A stretch of 64,000 nucleotides of DNA from NORP240 sp038134485 (lineage in GTDB: Bacteria > Pseudomonadota > Gammaproteobacteria > Pseudomonadales > Pseudohongiellaceae), in NCBI GenBank assembly GCA_038134485.1, contig JAYPVG010000005.1, positions 1-64,000 of the forward strand, in the 5' to 3' direction. Every line of letters starts with the position of its first letter. Position 1 is the stretch's first letter. A program made the translations under genes and the position numbers. The notes under the pieces were generated by a model. That model had not been told where the DNA came from, did no database searches, and saw only the letters and a program-made list of their open reading frames with translations. Positions 53,683-62,571 of this stretch are shown here, in pieces.

Positions 53683-55221
53683 CTATCCCGATATTGACGA
53701 TGCAGCACAGTTGCGGGCAATGAAATCTTCATGGGCAGGCATCGCTTCAGCGCATTGGGCGATAACTCCCCGAGTTTCACGCAGCATGGACTCGAGGCTG
53801 TTAACCGGCACAGTGTCAACCAGGGGACTGTAGTTGCTGGCTTTTATGTGCTGGCCATCCAGAACTGCCAGCCAGCTATCCTGACCAAACAGTTCACTGC
53901 TGTCTCGGTTCAGCCACGAGCCTGAACGATAAAGCTCCAACTTTTCCTCCAGCGAATCAGGGATCTCCATGGTGCGACAATAGTTCCAGAGCTCCGAGTC
54001 ATCACGCTCCGTTGCCTTGTAATGCAGGATTAGAAAATCCCTTATGGAGCGAAATTCACTGTCCATCAAGTTGTTGAAGCGCTCCATTTCAGGCTCGAAA
54101 CCGGTGCGACGTGGAAACAGCGCGAAGAATCTCATGATTGTCGACTGGATAAGGTGGATGCTGGTCGACTCCAGCGGTTCCATAAAACCACTGGAGAGAC
54201 CTATCGAAAGACAGTTCTTGTACCAGGTTTTCTTTCGTTTGCCGGTGACAAAGCGCAGTTGACGCGGCTCCGCCAGAGACGGGGACGGCAGATTTGCGAG
54301 CAATGTCTCTCGAGCCTGTTCGTCGCTACCCAGGTCGCTGCTGTACACAATTCCGTTGCCTGTTCGGTGCTGCAGGGGAATCCGCCACTGCCAGCCAACA
54401 GAATGCGCTATGGACTTGGTATAAGGATGCTTGGGGCTGATCTCTTCGCTAGGCACGGCAAGTGCACTATTGCAGGGCAAATAATGAGTCCAATCCTCAT
54501 AACCGACCTGCAGACATTGTTCTATCAGCAGGCCCCTGAAGCCTGTGCAGTCAATGAAAAAATCACCTTCGAGCGACGTGCCATCCTGCAGGGTAATCCC
54601 GGTGATATTGCCGCTATGCGTGTCCTGATTCACCTCGGCGACGATGCCTTCAACGCGCGAGACACCCCTTGTCGTACTGAATTCCTGCAGAAATTTCGCA
54701 TAAAGGCTGGCATCGAAATGATAGGCATGCGGGACACTGGAAAGCGGCGAATTGGGCACGCTGCCGGAACGTAAAAACCGATCTTGTTTCGCAGCTGTCC
54801 AGTTTAGGGAGTAGGCTTCCAGACCCGGCGATATCCCCAGGTCACTGGCCTTTTTCCAGTAATGCCAAAAGTTCACATTTCTGATGGTCCTACCGAATAC
54901 ACCAAAGGGGTGCATGTAGGCGTCACCGATCCTGCCCCAGTTAATGAATTCTATGCCAAGCTTGAAAGTGCCCTGGGTTGCCCTGAGCATTTCGTCCGCG
55001 TTGATCCCGAGCAGCTTGTTGAACTCGACGATAGGTGGAATGGTCGCTTCTCCGACCCCGACAATACCAATCTGTTCCGATTCTACGAGAGTGATACGGC
55101 AATTTTGCGGACCCACGACGACTGCCAGCGCCGCTGCTGACATCCAACCCGCGGTGCCGCCACCAACAATGACGATATGGTTGATACTGTTGTTGTCGTT
55201 GTCCAATTTGGAGCCTTCCAT
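53683..55221 (-). CDS. Flavin-dependent tryptophan-halogenase family protein
   Basis: A 512-residue protein (ATG at 55221; GTG at 55248 is an alternative). It has FAD-binding GGGTAGW (20-26), an active-site-type Lys87 in GTFKLGIEF, the halogenase signature WQWRIP (277-282) and a Glu351-Ser352 pair in FMEPLESTS that corresponds to the catalytic Glu of PrnA. All residues needed for hypohalous acid chemistry are present. However, the family clade found beside TonB receptors and SapC genes has no proven tryptophan substrate and may act on other substrates. A partner flavin reductase is not in the window. It is divergent from DUF6445, with which it probably shares a regulatory region at 55249-55442. 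Confidence 0.9.
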   Translation of the reverse strand: MEGSKLDNDNNSINHIVIVGGGTAGWMSAAALAVVVGPQNCRITLVESEQIGIVGVGEATIPPIVEFNKLLGINADEMLRATQGTFKLGIEFINWGRIGDAYMHPFGVFGRTIRNVNFWHYWKKASDLGISPGLEAYSLNWTAAKQDRFLRSGSVPNSPLSSVPHAYHFDASLYAKFLQEFSTTRGVSRVEGIVAEVNQDTHSGNITGITLQDGTSLEGDFFIDCTGFRGLLIEQCLQVGYEDWTHYLPCNSALAVPSEEISPKHPYTKSIAHSVGWQWRIPLQHRTGNGIVYSSDLGSDEQARETLLANLPSPSLAEPRQLRFVTGKRKKTWYKNCLSIGLSSGFMEPLESTSIHLIQSTIMRFFALFPRRTGFEPEMERFNNLMDSEFRSIRDFLILHYKATERDDSELWNYCRTMEIPDSLEEKLELYRSGSWLNRDSSELFGQDSWLAVLDGQHIKASNYSPLVDTVPVNSLESMLRETRGVIAQCAEAMPAHEDFIARNCAASSISG

Positions 55222-55442
55222 CACGCTAGAGTGACCATCGCGTCGCACTTCCCTTTCGCTTACCGAGCAGCATCGAGTTGCAACAATCTGTGGGTCTAAT
55301 TATCGATTCACCGCATCTCTTAAATCGACTAATCCGGTCCTGTTGACAAGGTCGAGGGTACACTATTCAATCACCTGATTCAGTAACCACGCAGTCCTAT
55401 TCACACTCAGAGATTGCGAATCAGAAGAGCATAAGCCCCCGC

Positions 55443-56141
55443 ATGCCAGAGTATATACTGAATCCGGCAGCCACCGTGGAGCAGGTTGAACACCCCGACC
55501 CCAATATCAGGGTCTATGTGGTCGACAACTTCCTGGCAAATCCAGAATTACTGGTTGATTATGCCGAAAGCAAGGCCTATTTCGGAAAAGTCGGAGACGA
55601 CCGCACGGTCTACCCGGGAATCCGCGATCGGTTGCCCGGGTCCTATGAAAATGTGCTGACAGCAGGAATTGAGCTGGTTTATGGGCAATGCATGACGACC
55701 ATCCATCGATGCATGCTGTCCTTGACCACGCTGGAGCCACAGCAGCTAAGCCCGGCGCAAAGAATTCCCCACACCGACGCTTTCGGTGATGATCAATTTG
55801 CCAGCGTTCATTACCTGTGTGGACCGCCTCATGGTGGTACAGCCATCTATCGCTATCTGCCCCGTGATCTCGTCAGGTTAAGCAACGACGATCGCGAAGT
55901 GGTCAGAGAGATGCTGCAGCAAGTCAGCGAATATCCGGATGAGCATCGGGGTTATATCGCAGGCGACACTGGCCTTTACCGACAGGAAGTCCTGATCGAA
56001 GCCAGGTTTAATCGCCTGGTGTTTTACCCCTCCAATCTGCTTCACTGCGCAGTGCTTAACTCTGAGGCGAGTCTCAGCGACAATGTCGGAACAGGCCGGT
56101 TAACTGTCGCTTCTTTTTTCCAACTCGGCATTCCAGCTTGA
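55443..56141 (+). CDS. DUF6445 family protein (2OG-oxygenase-like fold)
   Basis: A 232-residue soluble protein of the DUF6445 type: an early YVVDNFLANPELLVDYA, then YPGIRDRLPGSYE. Next come the HTDAFGDDQFASVHYLCGPP segment with a His-X-Asp pair, GGTAIYRY, and a late FYPSNLLHCAVLNSE with a His, followed by GRLTVASFFQLG with an Arg. The H-X-D...H...R order equals that of Fe(II)/2OG dioxygenases. Function and substrate are unknown. The gene is repeatedly linked with halogenase-type, SapC and TonB receptor genes in marine proteobacteria. It is followed by SapC on the same strand after 91 bases. Confidence 0.85.
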   Translation: MPEYILNPAATVEQVEHPDPNIRVYVVDNFLANPELLVDYAESKAYFGKVGDDRTVYPGIRDRLPGSYENVLTAGIELVYGQCMTTIHRCMLSLTTLEPQQLSPAQRIPHTDAFGDDQFASVHYLCGPPHGGTAIYRYLPRDLVRLSNDDREVVREMLQQVSEYPDEHRGYIAGDTGLYRQEVLIEARFNRLVFYPSNLLHCAVLNSEASLSDNVGTGRLTVASFFQLGIPA

Positions 56142-56232
56142 GACTGGGAAGCAAACCAGCAACAATAGGAACCCTGTTGCCCTGGCGGCGGCGTGATCTG
56201 GATTAATACTTACAAGAGAGATTTCTTACCTG

Positions 56233-56967
56233 ATGTCTGACCCAGTCCTCCTCGACTTTAAAAAACATGGCAAACTTCGCCTCTCGGAATGCAAAGATTT
56301 TACCCGGTTCCAATCCCAGCACCTGGTACCCGTGGTGCTGCAGGAATTCTACTCGCTGGCCACCCAATTCCCCCTTGTATTCGTGAGAAACAGTAGCAGC
56401 GGCGATTTTGTCCCCGCGGCACTGATGGGGCTGAGCAAGGGCAAAAACCTGTTTTGTCAGCAAGCGGCGTGGCAATCTGCCTTTCTCCCAACCAGCTTTA
56501 CTCTCGCGCCGCTGACAGTACATCGCCTCGAACCGGACAGCGACGAGGCCGTTATCGCCATCGACGAGGACAGCGATCTGCTGAGCGAGACAGAAGGTGA
56601 GCCCATGTTCCAGGAGAACGGCGACTACACCGAGTACCTGCAGAAACGGATTGACCACGTGGTTACTGTCACCAAGCAGTCGCTTCAGGCTATGGCACTT
56701 TGCCGATACCTTGCGGAGAAAAACCTTTTCCGGTCGCGGGCCATGGCCTTTCAATTCGACAAGTCTTCTCGCCGCTATGAAGTGGAAGGAGTTTTTACCA
56801 TCGACGAAGAAGCCATTGAGAAGCTCAGTGACGAAGACTACCTGGAACTGCGCGGCCGTGGCCTGATGCCGTTGATCTACTCTCACCTTACGTCAGTGCA
56901 CCAGTTCAGTCAGTTACTGCGACTTCAGCATCAGGCTGATCAACAAGAGGTGCACAGCGAGAGCTAG
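56233..56967 (+). CDS. SapC family protein
   Basis: A 244-residue cytoplasmic protein of the SapC family, named after the Campylobacter S-layer locus. Conserved elements visible are HLVPVVLQEFYSLATQFPLV, FVRNSSSGDFVPAALMGLSKG, WQSAFLPTSFTLAPLTV, a central GEPMFQENGDYTEYL and a C-terminal YEVEGVFTIDEEAIEKLSD / LPLIYSHL-type block (LMPLIYSHLTSVHQFSQLL). Its molecular role is not known; it accompanies TonB receptors and halogenase-like genes in many genomes. AAGAGAGA lies about ten bases before the ATG. Confidence 0.92.
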   Translation: MSDPVLLDFKKHGKLRLSECKDFTRFQSQHLVPVVLQEFYSLATQFPLVFVRNSSSGDFVPAALMGLSKGKNLFCQQAAWQSAFLPTSFTLAPLTVHRLEPDSDEAVIAIDEDSDLLSETEGEPMFQENGDYTEYLQKRIDHVVTVTKQSLQAMALCRYLAEKNLFRSRAMAFQFDKSSRRYEVEGVFTIDEEAIEKLSDEDYLELRGRGLMPLIYSHLTSVHQFSQLLRLQHQADQQEVHSES

Positions 56968-57032
56968 ATCATCTTTCGTTGTAAACAGCTAACAGTGAGG
57001 CACAGCGGGATCAGAACTACTGGCATCAACAA

Positions 57033-57071
57033 TAAAAAACGCGGGCTCCGCTGCTGATGCAAAGCCCGCGT
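57033..57071 (-). terminator. Rho-independent terminator of the 57151 gene
   Basis: Stem ACGCGGGCT / AGCCCGCGT with a 15-base loop. On the minus strand it is followed by TTTTTT (A tract at 57033-57038). It lies 80 bases after the stop of the 57151 gene and between two convergent genes. Confidence 0.75.
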
Positions 57072-57150
57072 CTGGTTCTGATGATGGACAGAACAAGGAT
57101 CAAGATCCCTGGTGGATCATCTATCCTTAATATACATAATTGTTGTTAGC

Positions 57151-58128
57151 CTAATCGGACTCGCTGCCACCCATCTCTTCTTGCACTTCAAGGGTACGCC
57201 AACCGGCCATGATACCGGCCATGCTGTAGTTGCCTTCGTGGCACGCGTATTCGTAAATAGGCTCTTGTGAACGCACCATTGGGAACATGACAGTCCAGGA
57301 CTCTGTCCAGCGAGTTGGATCGGTGATTGTAAATTCATATCCCAGCGTCTCCGCATCGATCAGCCAGAACTTCTCGACCAGTTCCATATTTTCACTGGAA
57401 TTCATAAAAGAGGTAGCACCAGCGAAATTTCTGGTTTCAACCACCAGTGTATCGCCGTCCCAGTATCCGATCGAGTCGCCCTCCCACTTGCGCGGAGAAT
57501 CCAGATGCTGATCGGTGTCCATCTTGACGATCCTGGCGTTGTGCACCATTTCGTTGTGAATTAACACATGATCATCAGTCTGCACGAGCTGCACATTGTT
57601 GTTGTAAGCACTGGGCAGCATGGGCGGACCCGAATTGAACCCCATAATGCAGCGCTCCGACAGGGGTCTGACTTCGATGCCCTCATTTAGCGCCGCGGCA
57701 CTGCGGGATTCTGCGGCCAGGTTTTGCGCGAACTCGGTCATTTCCGGCAGCCGACCATTGTCTGGCGAGGTTATCAGCGAGGTTCTGAAACTCTCAAGAA
57801 TTTCGCTTCCGCGATCGTACCAGAACTCATTATAGTCGCCGGTTGTCGTTTCATCTGTGAAATTATCCCGGTCAAGTTCGACCCGGCGCGCAATCTCGAA
57901 TTCCGCTGCCTGATCGGCACTCAGCACTGCGAGTTCACCGTATTCGGCGGGACGCTGAAGGGGGGTAATGGTACGAAAATCCCAGGTACCCTGCAGGTTG
58001 GGCAGCCCATTATCGAGTCTGGGGATTTCCGCGGTAGATTGCGCTTGAGCGATAGCTGGCAGCAAGCCTATAGAGCTGGACAACAGGGCAACACAATACG
58101 TCATCAATCTTTTTGTTGCTTTGTACAT
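57151..58128 (-). CDS. Secreted protein of unknown function (paralogue of the 3833 gene)
   Basis: A 325-residue exported protein. The start is taken at the ATG at 58128, because the AGGAG at 58135-58139 gives proper spacing only to it; the ATG at 58134 touches the site. Signal peptide: CVALLSSSIGLLPAIAQAQ. It shares ordered blocks with the 3833-4858 protein: PNLQGTWDFRTITPLQRP, YNEFWYDRG, RTSLITSPDNGRLP, ERCIMGFNSGPP, SAYNNNVQLVQTDDHVLI, EMVHNARI, WEGDSIGYWDGDTLVVETRNF and YEYACHEGNYSMAGIMAGWR. Function unknown. It is divergent from the GntR gene, about 490 bases away. Confidence 0.85.
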   Translation of the reverse strand: MYKATKRLMTYCVALLSSSIGLLPAIAQAQSTAEIPRLDNGLPNLQGTWDFRTITPLQRPAEYGELAVLSADQAAEFEIARRVELDRDNFTDETTTGDYNEFWYDRGSEILESFRTSLITSPDNGRLPEMTEFAQNLAAESRSAAALNEGIEVRPLSERCIMGFNSGPPMLPSAYNNNVQLVQTDDHVLIHNEMVHNARIVKMDTDQHLDSPRKWEGDSIGYWDGDTLVVETRNFAGATSFMNSSENMELVEKFWLIDAETLGYEFTITDPTRWTESWTVMFPMVRSQEPIYEYACHEGNYSMAGIMAGWRTLEVQEEMGGSESD

Positions 58129-58613
58129 TGGCATCTCCTGTCAAGAGGATAGCGTTGCAAGTATCAACGATCCGATTATTATTACAGTTAAAACTTTTAC
58201 TGGTTACCGGCGATCGAAATTAACATCTCTACTGGATCCTTGGCAAGCTGACATCGACTTATGTGCCGGGCCTCTGGCAAACCCGATACTGTGCCACGGG
58301 CTGCAAACCATGTCTGAGCGCATACCCGTTTGGCCGCAGGAATGATGGCAACGCCTCGGGGATCCGCTGAATACACAGAGTGGTGTATTGCACGGCTTTT
58401 ATGGGTTAGAATCTCGCGCTTTTGAAGGACCGACAGTTATATCTAGCTCTCGCGCTAGAGATTTATGCAGCACGGTTAGAGCCGATGCACACTCTAATTT
58501 CTTGCATCAGCTATTTCGTGGCACGCAATAGATAATCGGGAACTTTAACGAAAGATAGAACTCGTAAATAAGAGAACTCTGCGGTTATCCCAACAAGTGC
58601 CGCAATCAATTTT
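58129..58613. promoter_or_regulatory. Divergent region between secreted-protein gene and GntR gene
   Basis: 485 bases without a supported gene. It contains an inverted repeat TCTAGC / GCTAGA (58442-58447 and 58454-58459), about 160 bases before the GntR start. There is no TTTGTATACAAA box like those near 53400. Promoters for both divergent genes must lie here. Confidence 0.35.
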
Positions 58614-59372
58614 ATGGCTAAAATCATTCCTGTAGCTCAGTCAACCTCCACTGCGGATCGAGTCGCCAATCTCCTTCGGGAACACATAGTAGCCGTGCCG
58701 GCCGGTGAATACCTTGGCTCGGAGGGCGAATTGGCAAAGGAAATCGGGGTCAGCCTGCCTACTCTGCGTCAGTCCGCACGCATGCTTGAGCACGAGCAGC
58801 TGTTGACAATCAAACCCGGCAAAGGTGGCGGTTATTTTACCCGCAGGCCAAGTATCGATACCGCCATCAGAGCAGCCAGTCAATTTTTGTCGTCTCTTGA
58901 CCTCAGGGACAGAAACATCAAAAACTTTCGATTTATGGATTGTGCCGATCCTCTGGTGACAGCGATCATCGGGCAAGCTGTAGAATGCAATGATGATCAG
59001 CTCTGGGCAGAGTTATCCGCTTTTGTTCAGGAGCAAAGGCAGCTTTCCCAGGCGCATTATGCAACTGAAGAGTCGTTCAAGGTTTCCGCAACACTAATGA
59101 CCCTGCTGGGTCGAATGTCAGATAACACGCTGATGGAGCTTTTCATCCGCATCCTGTGGAACGAGGTTAGTGTGAGCTCCACGAACGCAACCTACGAGGA
59201 AACCCGGGATATTATGGAAACCAACCATACGACCAGGTTACGGGTGGCAGAGGCTGTCCTCGATAAAGACCGGGAGAGGGCCATTGCTGCCTGGAATACT
59301 CGCTCCGAATTTCTTCGGAGCTGGCCACAGCGCGGATTTCACCTGCACCGTAGCGCTAATTCCAGCCGTTGA
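58614..59372 (+). CDS. FadR-type GntR family transcriptional regulator
   Basis: A 252-residue regulator. The winged helix-turn-helix occupies about 10-80 (ADRVANLLREHIVAVPAGEY, SEGELAKEIGVSLPTLRQSA, RMLEHEQLLTIKPGKGGGYF), with the GntR core Arg positions. A helical FCD/FadR-type effector domain follows (about 95-235). The second half is less His/Asp-rich than metal-binding FCD proteins. GntR regulators usually repress neighbouring catabolic genes, so module C (59702-62233) and the secreted-protein gene are the first targets to test. Confidence 0.9.
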   Translation: MAKIIPVAQSTSTADRVANLLREHIVAVPAGEYLGSEGELAKEIGVSLPTLRQSARMLEHEQLLTIKPGKGGGYFTRRPSIDTAIRAASQFLSSLDLRDRNIKNFRFMDCADPLVTAIIGQAVECNDDQLWAELSAFVQEQRQLSQAHYATEESFKVSATLMTLLGRMSDNTLMELFIRILWNEVSVSSTNATYEETRDIMETNHTTRLRVAEAVLDKDRERAIAAWNTRSEFLRSWPQRGFHLHRSANSSR

Positions 59373-59701
59373 CTGCTGCGGCTCGGTCTCTCATAGAGTT
59401 CCCGGGCACCTGCCGCAAGTAAGGGTAAACATCAAAATCTGCCGACCAGGCGACCCTCGCGGCACAATTTTGTGCGATCCGTCAATTCTGGCTGATTCCA
59501 GCCTCAATTTGCTTGACAGAACAAGCCCTTAGTGGCACATTTTTAAACCTCTAAAAGGTTAATCTCTTATAACACCTGCTAGAAACTCTTATTGTAGTAA
59601 ATCAGCCAGCCTGATCGGAATTTGCAGTATCCGCCTTGCCCAGCGCAGCAGGCTCAAGAATAACTTTAAGATCCATCGCCCTAACCTTCAGGAGTGTAGC
59701 T
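59373..59701. promoter_or_regulatory. Leader region of module C
   Basis: 329 bases between the GntR stop and the module C start. It contains AAACCT-N5-AGGTT (59545-59560), an imperfect dyad, and an AT-rich stretch at about 59560-59610 that may hold the promoter. AGGAG lies eight bases before the ATG at 59702. A longer in-frame start at 59636 is not needed. Confidence 0.35.
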
Positions 59702-61051
59702 ATGAATGCTAACAACTACCGCAAATCTCAGGCATGGGGAGCCCTTTCGGCCACCGTAATTGGTGCGCTGACTTTGCTTGCCTCGATGTCTGTCTCCGCG
59801 CAAAACAGTAGCCAGGAAATCACCTTTTCGCGCGATATCATGCCGATCCTGCAAGAAAACTGCCAGGAATGCCACAGACCAGAGGGTATAGCACCCAGGT
59901 CGCTGTTACCCTACGAAGAGGTCAGGCCCGGGGCGCCCCTTATTCAATTGAAGGTTAACGCCCGGGAGATGCCACCGTGGCATATCGACCGTACCATCGG
60001 CATTCAGCAATTCAAGAATGATCGATCACTGAGCGACGCGGAAGTCGCCATGATCTCCAATTGGGTTAACGCAGGAGCACCGGAGGGCAATCGGTCAGAT
60101 CTTCCCGCAGCCAAGACGTTCGCTACCTCCTCTGACTGGAGCATAGGCGAGCCCGACATGGTAGTGACCTGGGAATACACTGTGCCTGCTGTTGGGCCTG
60201 ATCTGTTTGGGGATATTTATTCGACAGACCTGATCGGAAAAATGACAGAAGGCCGCTACATCAAGGCGATTCAGACTCGCACCGTCGACGATGCCTCACG
60301 GCGAGTAGTGCACCACGCACTTTCCTACGCCTCAAGCGACAATGACCGGACCAACCCGAATGAGGACCAGTTCCTGGTTGAATACGCCTCTGGCAAGAGC
60401 GCAGAAATTTACCCGGAGAATTCCGGCGTTCTGCTGCCACCCGACAGCGAAGTACGCCTGTCCTATCACATGCACCCGGTCGGCGTGGAAACCAATGCGA
60501 AAGTCGAACTGGGAATCGTTTTCTACCCTGAAGGCTATGTGCCGCAGTATCGTCGCTGGTCGAAGCAACTGGGTCAGCGCCAGAGTCTGATTGATATTCC
60601 TGGTGGTGAGGTAGTGCGAACCGATGGCTACGTGTACTTCCACACCAATGCTACGATCACGGCCTTCCAGCCGCACATGCATGGCCTGGGAGCCTATCAA
60701 TGCCTGGAATTAATCTACCCGTCTGAAGGTGCGACCGCCAAAACTGAACTGATCAGCTGCGCCCACTGGGATTATAACTGGCACACCATCTACAACTATG
60801 ACGATGATGTTGCACCGCTGGTTCCGGCCGGCACAGTGGCCCATATAATCAGCTATTTCGACAATACCGAAAGCAATCCCGGTAACCACGACGCCAGAAA
60901 CTGGACCGGGGACGGCGGGCGCACGATTGATGAAATGAGTTTCTCCTGGTTGGGCTGGTATTCCATGACCGATGACGAGTACATCGCCGAGCTGGATCGA
61001 CGTCAGACCTTGATGAGCGGTATCGCTTCATCCTCGGGTGATGACGATTAA
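59702..61051 (+). CDS. Module C enzyme: c-heme plus PHM-like copper monooxygenase-type protein
   Basis: A 449-residue secreted protein (signal peptide ALTLLASMSVSAQ). The cytochrome part shows CQECH with HRPEGIAPRSL and AREMPPW. The copper part has VVHHALSYA, YHMHPVG, FQPHMHGLGAYQCLELIYP and a late IDEMSFSWLGW. The HH, HMH, HMH and Met elements are all intact, making this the most complete copy. It ends with an Asp-rich tail. AGGAG lies eight bases before the ATG. The gene order (enzyme, then partner) is as in modules A and B, but the partner starts 261 bases downstream with a scaffold gap between. It follows a GntR regulator, the likely local controller. Confidence 0.87.
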   Translation: MNANNYRKSQAWGALSATVIGALTLLASMSVSAQNSSQEITFSRDIMPILQENCQECHRPEGIAPRSLLPYEEVRPGAPLIQLKVNAREMPPWHIDRTIGIQQFKNDRSLSDAEVAMISNWVNAGAPEGNRSDLPAAKTFATSSDWSIGEPDMVVTWEYTVPAVGPDLFGDIYSTDLIGKMTEGRYIKAIQTRTVDDASRRVVHHALSYASSDNDRTNPNEDQFLVEYASGKSAEIYPENSGVLLPPDSEVRLSYHMHPVGVETNAKVELGIVFYPEGYVPQYRRWSKQLGQRQSLIDIPGGEVVRTDGYVYFHTNATITAFQPHMHGLGAYQCLELIYPSEGATAKTELISCAHWDYNWHTIYNYDDDVAPLVPAGTVAHIISYFDNTESNPGNHDARNWTGDGGRTIDEMSFSWLGWYSMTDDEYIAELDRRQTLMSGIASSSGDDD

Positions 61052-61264
61052 GGAAAGCTCATAGTGAAGGAAAAGGGCACATGGTCGGATACGCCCACCA
61101 TGTGCCCCTGTTCACGAGGGCAGGATTGGAAGACGACGTTCTTGGAATAGAATCCACAGCCCTCAAGTGTGCTAGGTAGTTGAATACCGACTTTAACAAC
61201 AATAAGAACTCAACTAAATTTTGGCCTTTGGACTCCAACAGGCAATCGATAAGCGGTGGTATGG

Positions 61265-61274
61265 NNNNNNNNNN
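61265..61274. other. Scaffold gap (10 N) with 9-bp overlap at both edges
   Basis: The gap is preceded by GTGGTATGG (61256-61264) and followed by the same GTGGTATGG (61275-61283). The edges overlap, so the true join is probably gapless and the N run artificial. Confidence 0.75.
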
Positions 61275-61312
61275 GTGGTATGGAGTCCTGCATTTTTGCC
61301 GGAGAGAACGAC

Positions 61313-62233
61313 ATGTCAATACGCAAGTTCAATGGCGTCCTGGGTTTACTTGCCCTACTGGCGCTGATCAATCCTTTCCAGCTGGTTCTGGCTCAGCGGG
61401 ATCATCTGCCCTACCAACTTAAATACGATTCTGGTCAGACCATCCAGCCCATCTTCCAGGGCTGGTCGAGAAACGAAGACGGCAGCTTCGACATGCATTT
61501 TGGATACCTGAACCGAAATTACAGTGAAGAAGTCCATATCCCCGTTGGAACTGATAATTTCATCGACATGGCCGGACTGGACAATATCCAGAACCAGCCT
61601 ACTTATTTTCAAACCAGGGAAAATCGAGACATATTCACCGTAAACGTTCCGGCTGATTTCGGAGCGCGTGAAATCGTCTGGCGGCTTACCTCTCAGGGCC
61701 AAACCCTCGAGGCTATTGGCTGGCTGCAGGCGGAGTGGGAAATCGACGAGTACGGTGGATACACACCGGATCCCAAAGTGCTGGCCAATCAGCCACCCGA
61801 ACTCAGCGTACTCTCTGCAACATCTGTCCGACTGCCAGCCACACTGACAATTACTGCCTCGGTCACGGATGACGGTCTGCCGGAACCGGAGCCAGCGCGG
61901 AATGAACCTCGCACGGTCAATGAGTGGAACCGAACACCGCTATTGACCCGTCCGGACGGGGCGTTGGCAATCCCGACCAACGTCCCGCACCTGCAGACCG
62001 ACGTGCGGGGCACGAAGGAAAAGCCTTCACCTCCTCGAGATAAACTCACAGTGTCTTACACGGTCTGGCGCGGACCGGCCACCATTACCTCCGAGCCGCT
62101 TTTTTCCGAAGTAACCAATGGCAGTGCTACGACCGAAATTATCTTCACCGAGCCCGGCGAATACCAACTGCAAGTCCGAGCGTTTGACGGCGGCAAATCG
62201 ACTTATGAGTTCATAAGCGTGAATGTTCAGTAA
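61313..62233 (+). CDS. Module C partner: secreted beta-rich protein of unknown function
   Basis: A 306-residue exported protein starting at ATG 61313 with GGAGAG eight bases upstream. Signal peptide: VLGLLALLALINPFQLVLAQ. It shares all family blocks with the other two partners: IFQGWSRNEDGS, FGYLNRNY, IPVGTDN, YFQTRENRDIFTVNVPADFG, AREIVWRLTSQG, VTDDGLPEPEP, VSYTVWRGPATI and FTEPGEYQLQVRAFDGG with a terminal FISVNVQ. The repeated DDGLP / EPGEY pattern suggests a C-terminal Ig-like domain of the Big or cadherin type. The partner gene of module C lies immediately upstream; co-export and interaction are inferred. Confidence 0.86.
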   Translation: MSIRKFNGVLGLLALLALINPFQLVLAQRDHLPYQLKYDSGQTIQPIFQGWSRNEDGSFDMHFGYLNRNYSEEVHIPVGTDNFIDMAGLDNIQNQPTYFQTRENRDIFTVNVPADFGAREIVWRLTSQGQTLEAIGWLQAEWEIDEYGGYTPDPKVLANQPPELSVLSATSVRLPATLTITASVTDDGLPEPEPARNEPRTVNEWNRTPLLTRPDGALAIPTNVPHLQTDVRGTKEKPSPPRDKLTVSYTVWRGPATITSEPLFSEVTNGSATTEIIFTEPGEYQLQVRAFDGGKSTYEFISVNVQ

Positions 62234-62571
62234 CTCAAACATTGGTTGAACCGGGTTAGCAGAGTGAATCCTGCTCTGTTAGCCCGGAAAGCCTTGCCTC
62301 ATAAGCTCAACTATCGAGCTTTTTCAAAATAACCTGACCCCCAGCTCAGCTTCTACTGGCTCTGCAAGTGCCGGTGCGGAACGCTTTTGACTCCCCAAGG
62401 CGTCAGCGAAATACAGTGAACCACAAGAAATAATCTGCCTTTTGTCTCGGGCGGTAGACTCTTCATACTTCCCTCAGGATAATTGGCAGTAGCCAAACCC
62501 GACCCGCTTTAGTCGGACTCAACCCGGGCGTATTGGCTCAACTACGACCTATTTCAATGACAGGAGAAACC
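62234..62571. other. Intergenic region with stem-loop after module C
   Basis: CCGGGTTAGCAGAG (62251-62264) pairs with CTCTGTTAGCCCGG (62274-62287), a 14-bp stem with two G-T pairs and a nine-base loop. It is a probable 3' processing or termination structure for module C, although no T-run follows. The rest (to 62571) has no supported gene; AGGAG lies six bases before the next ATG. Confidence 0.45.
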
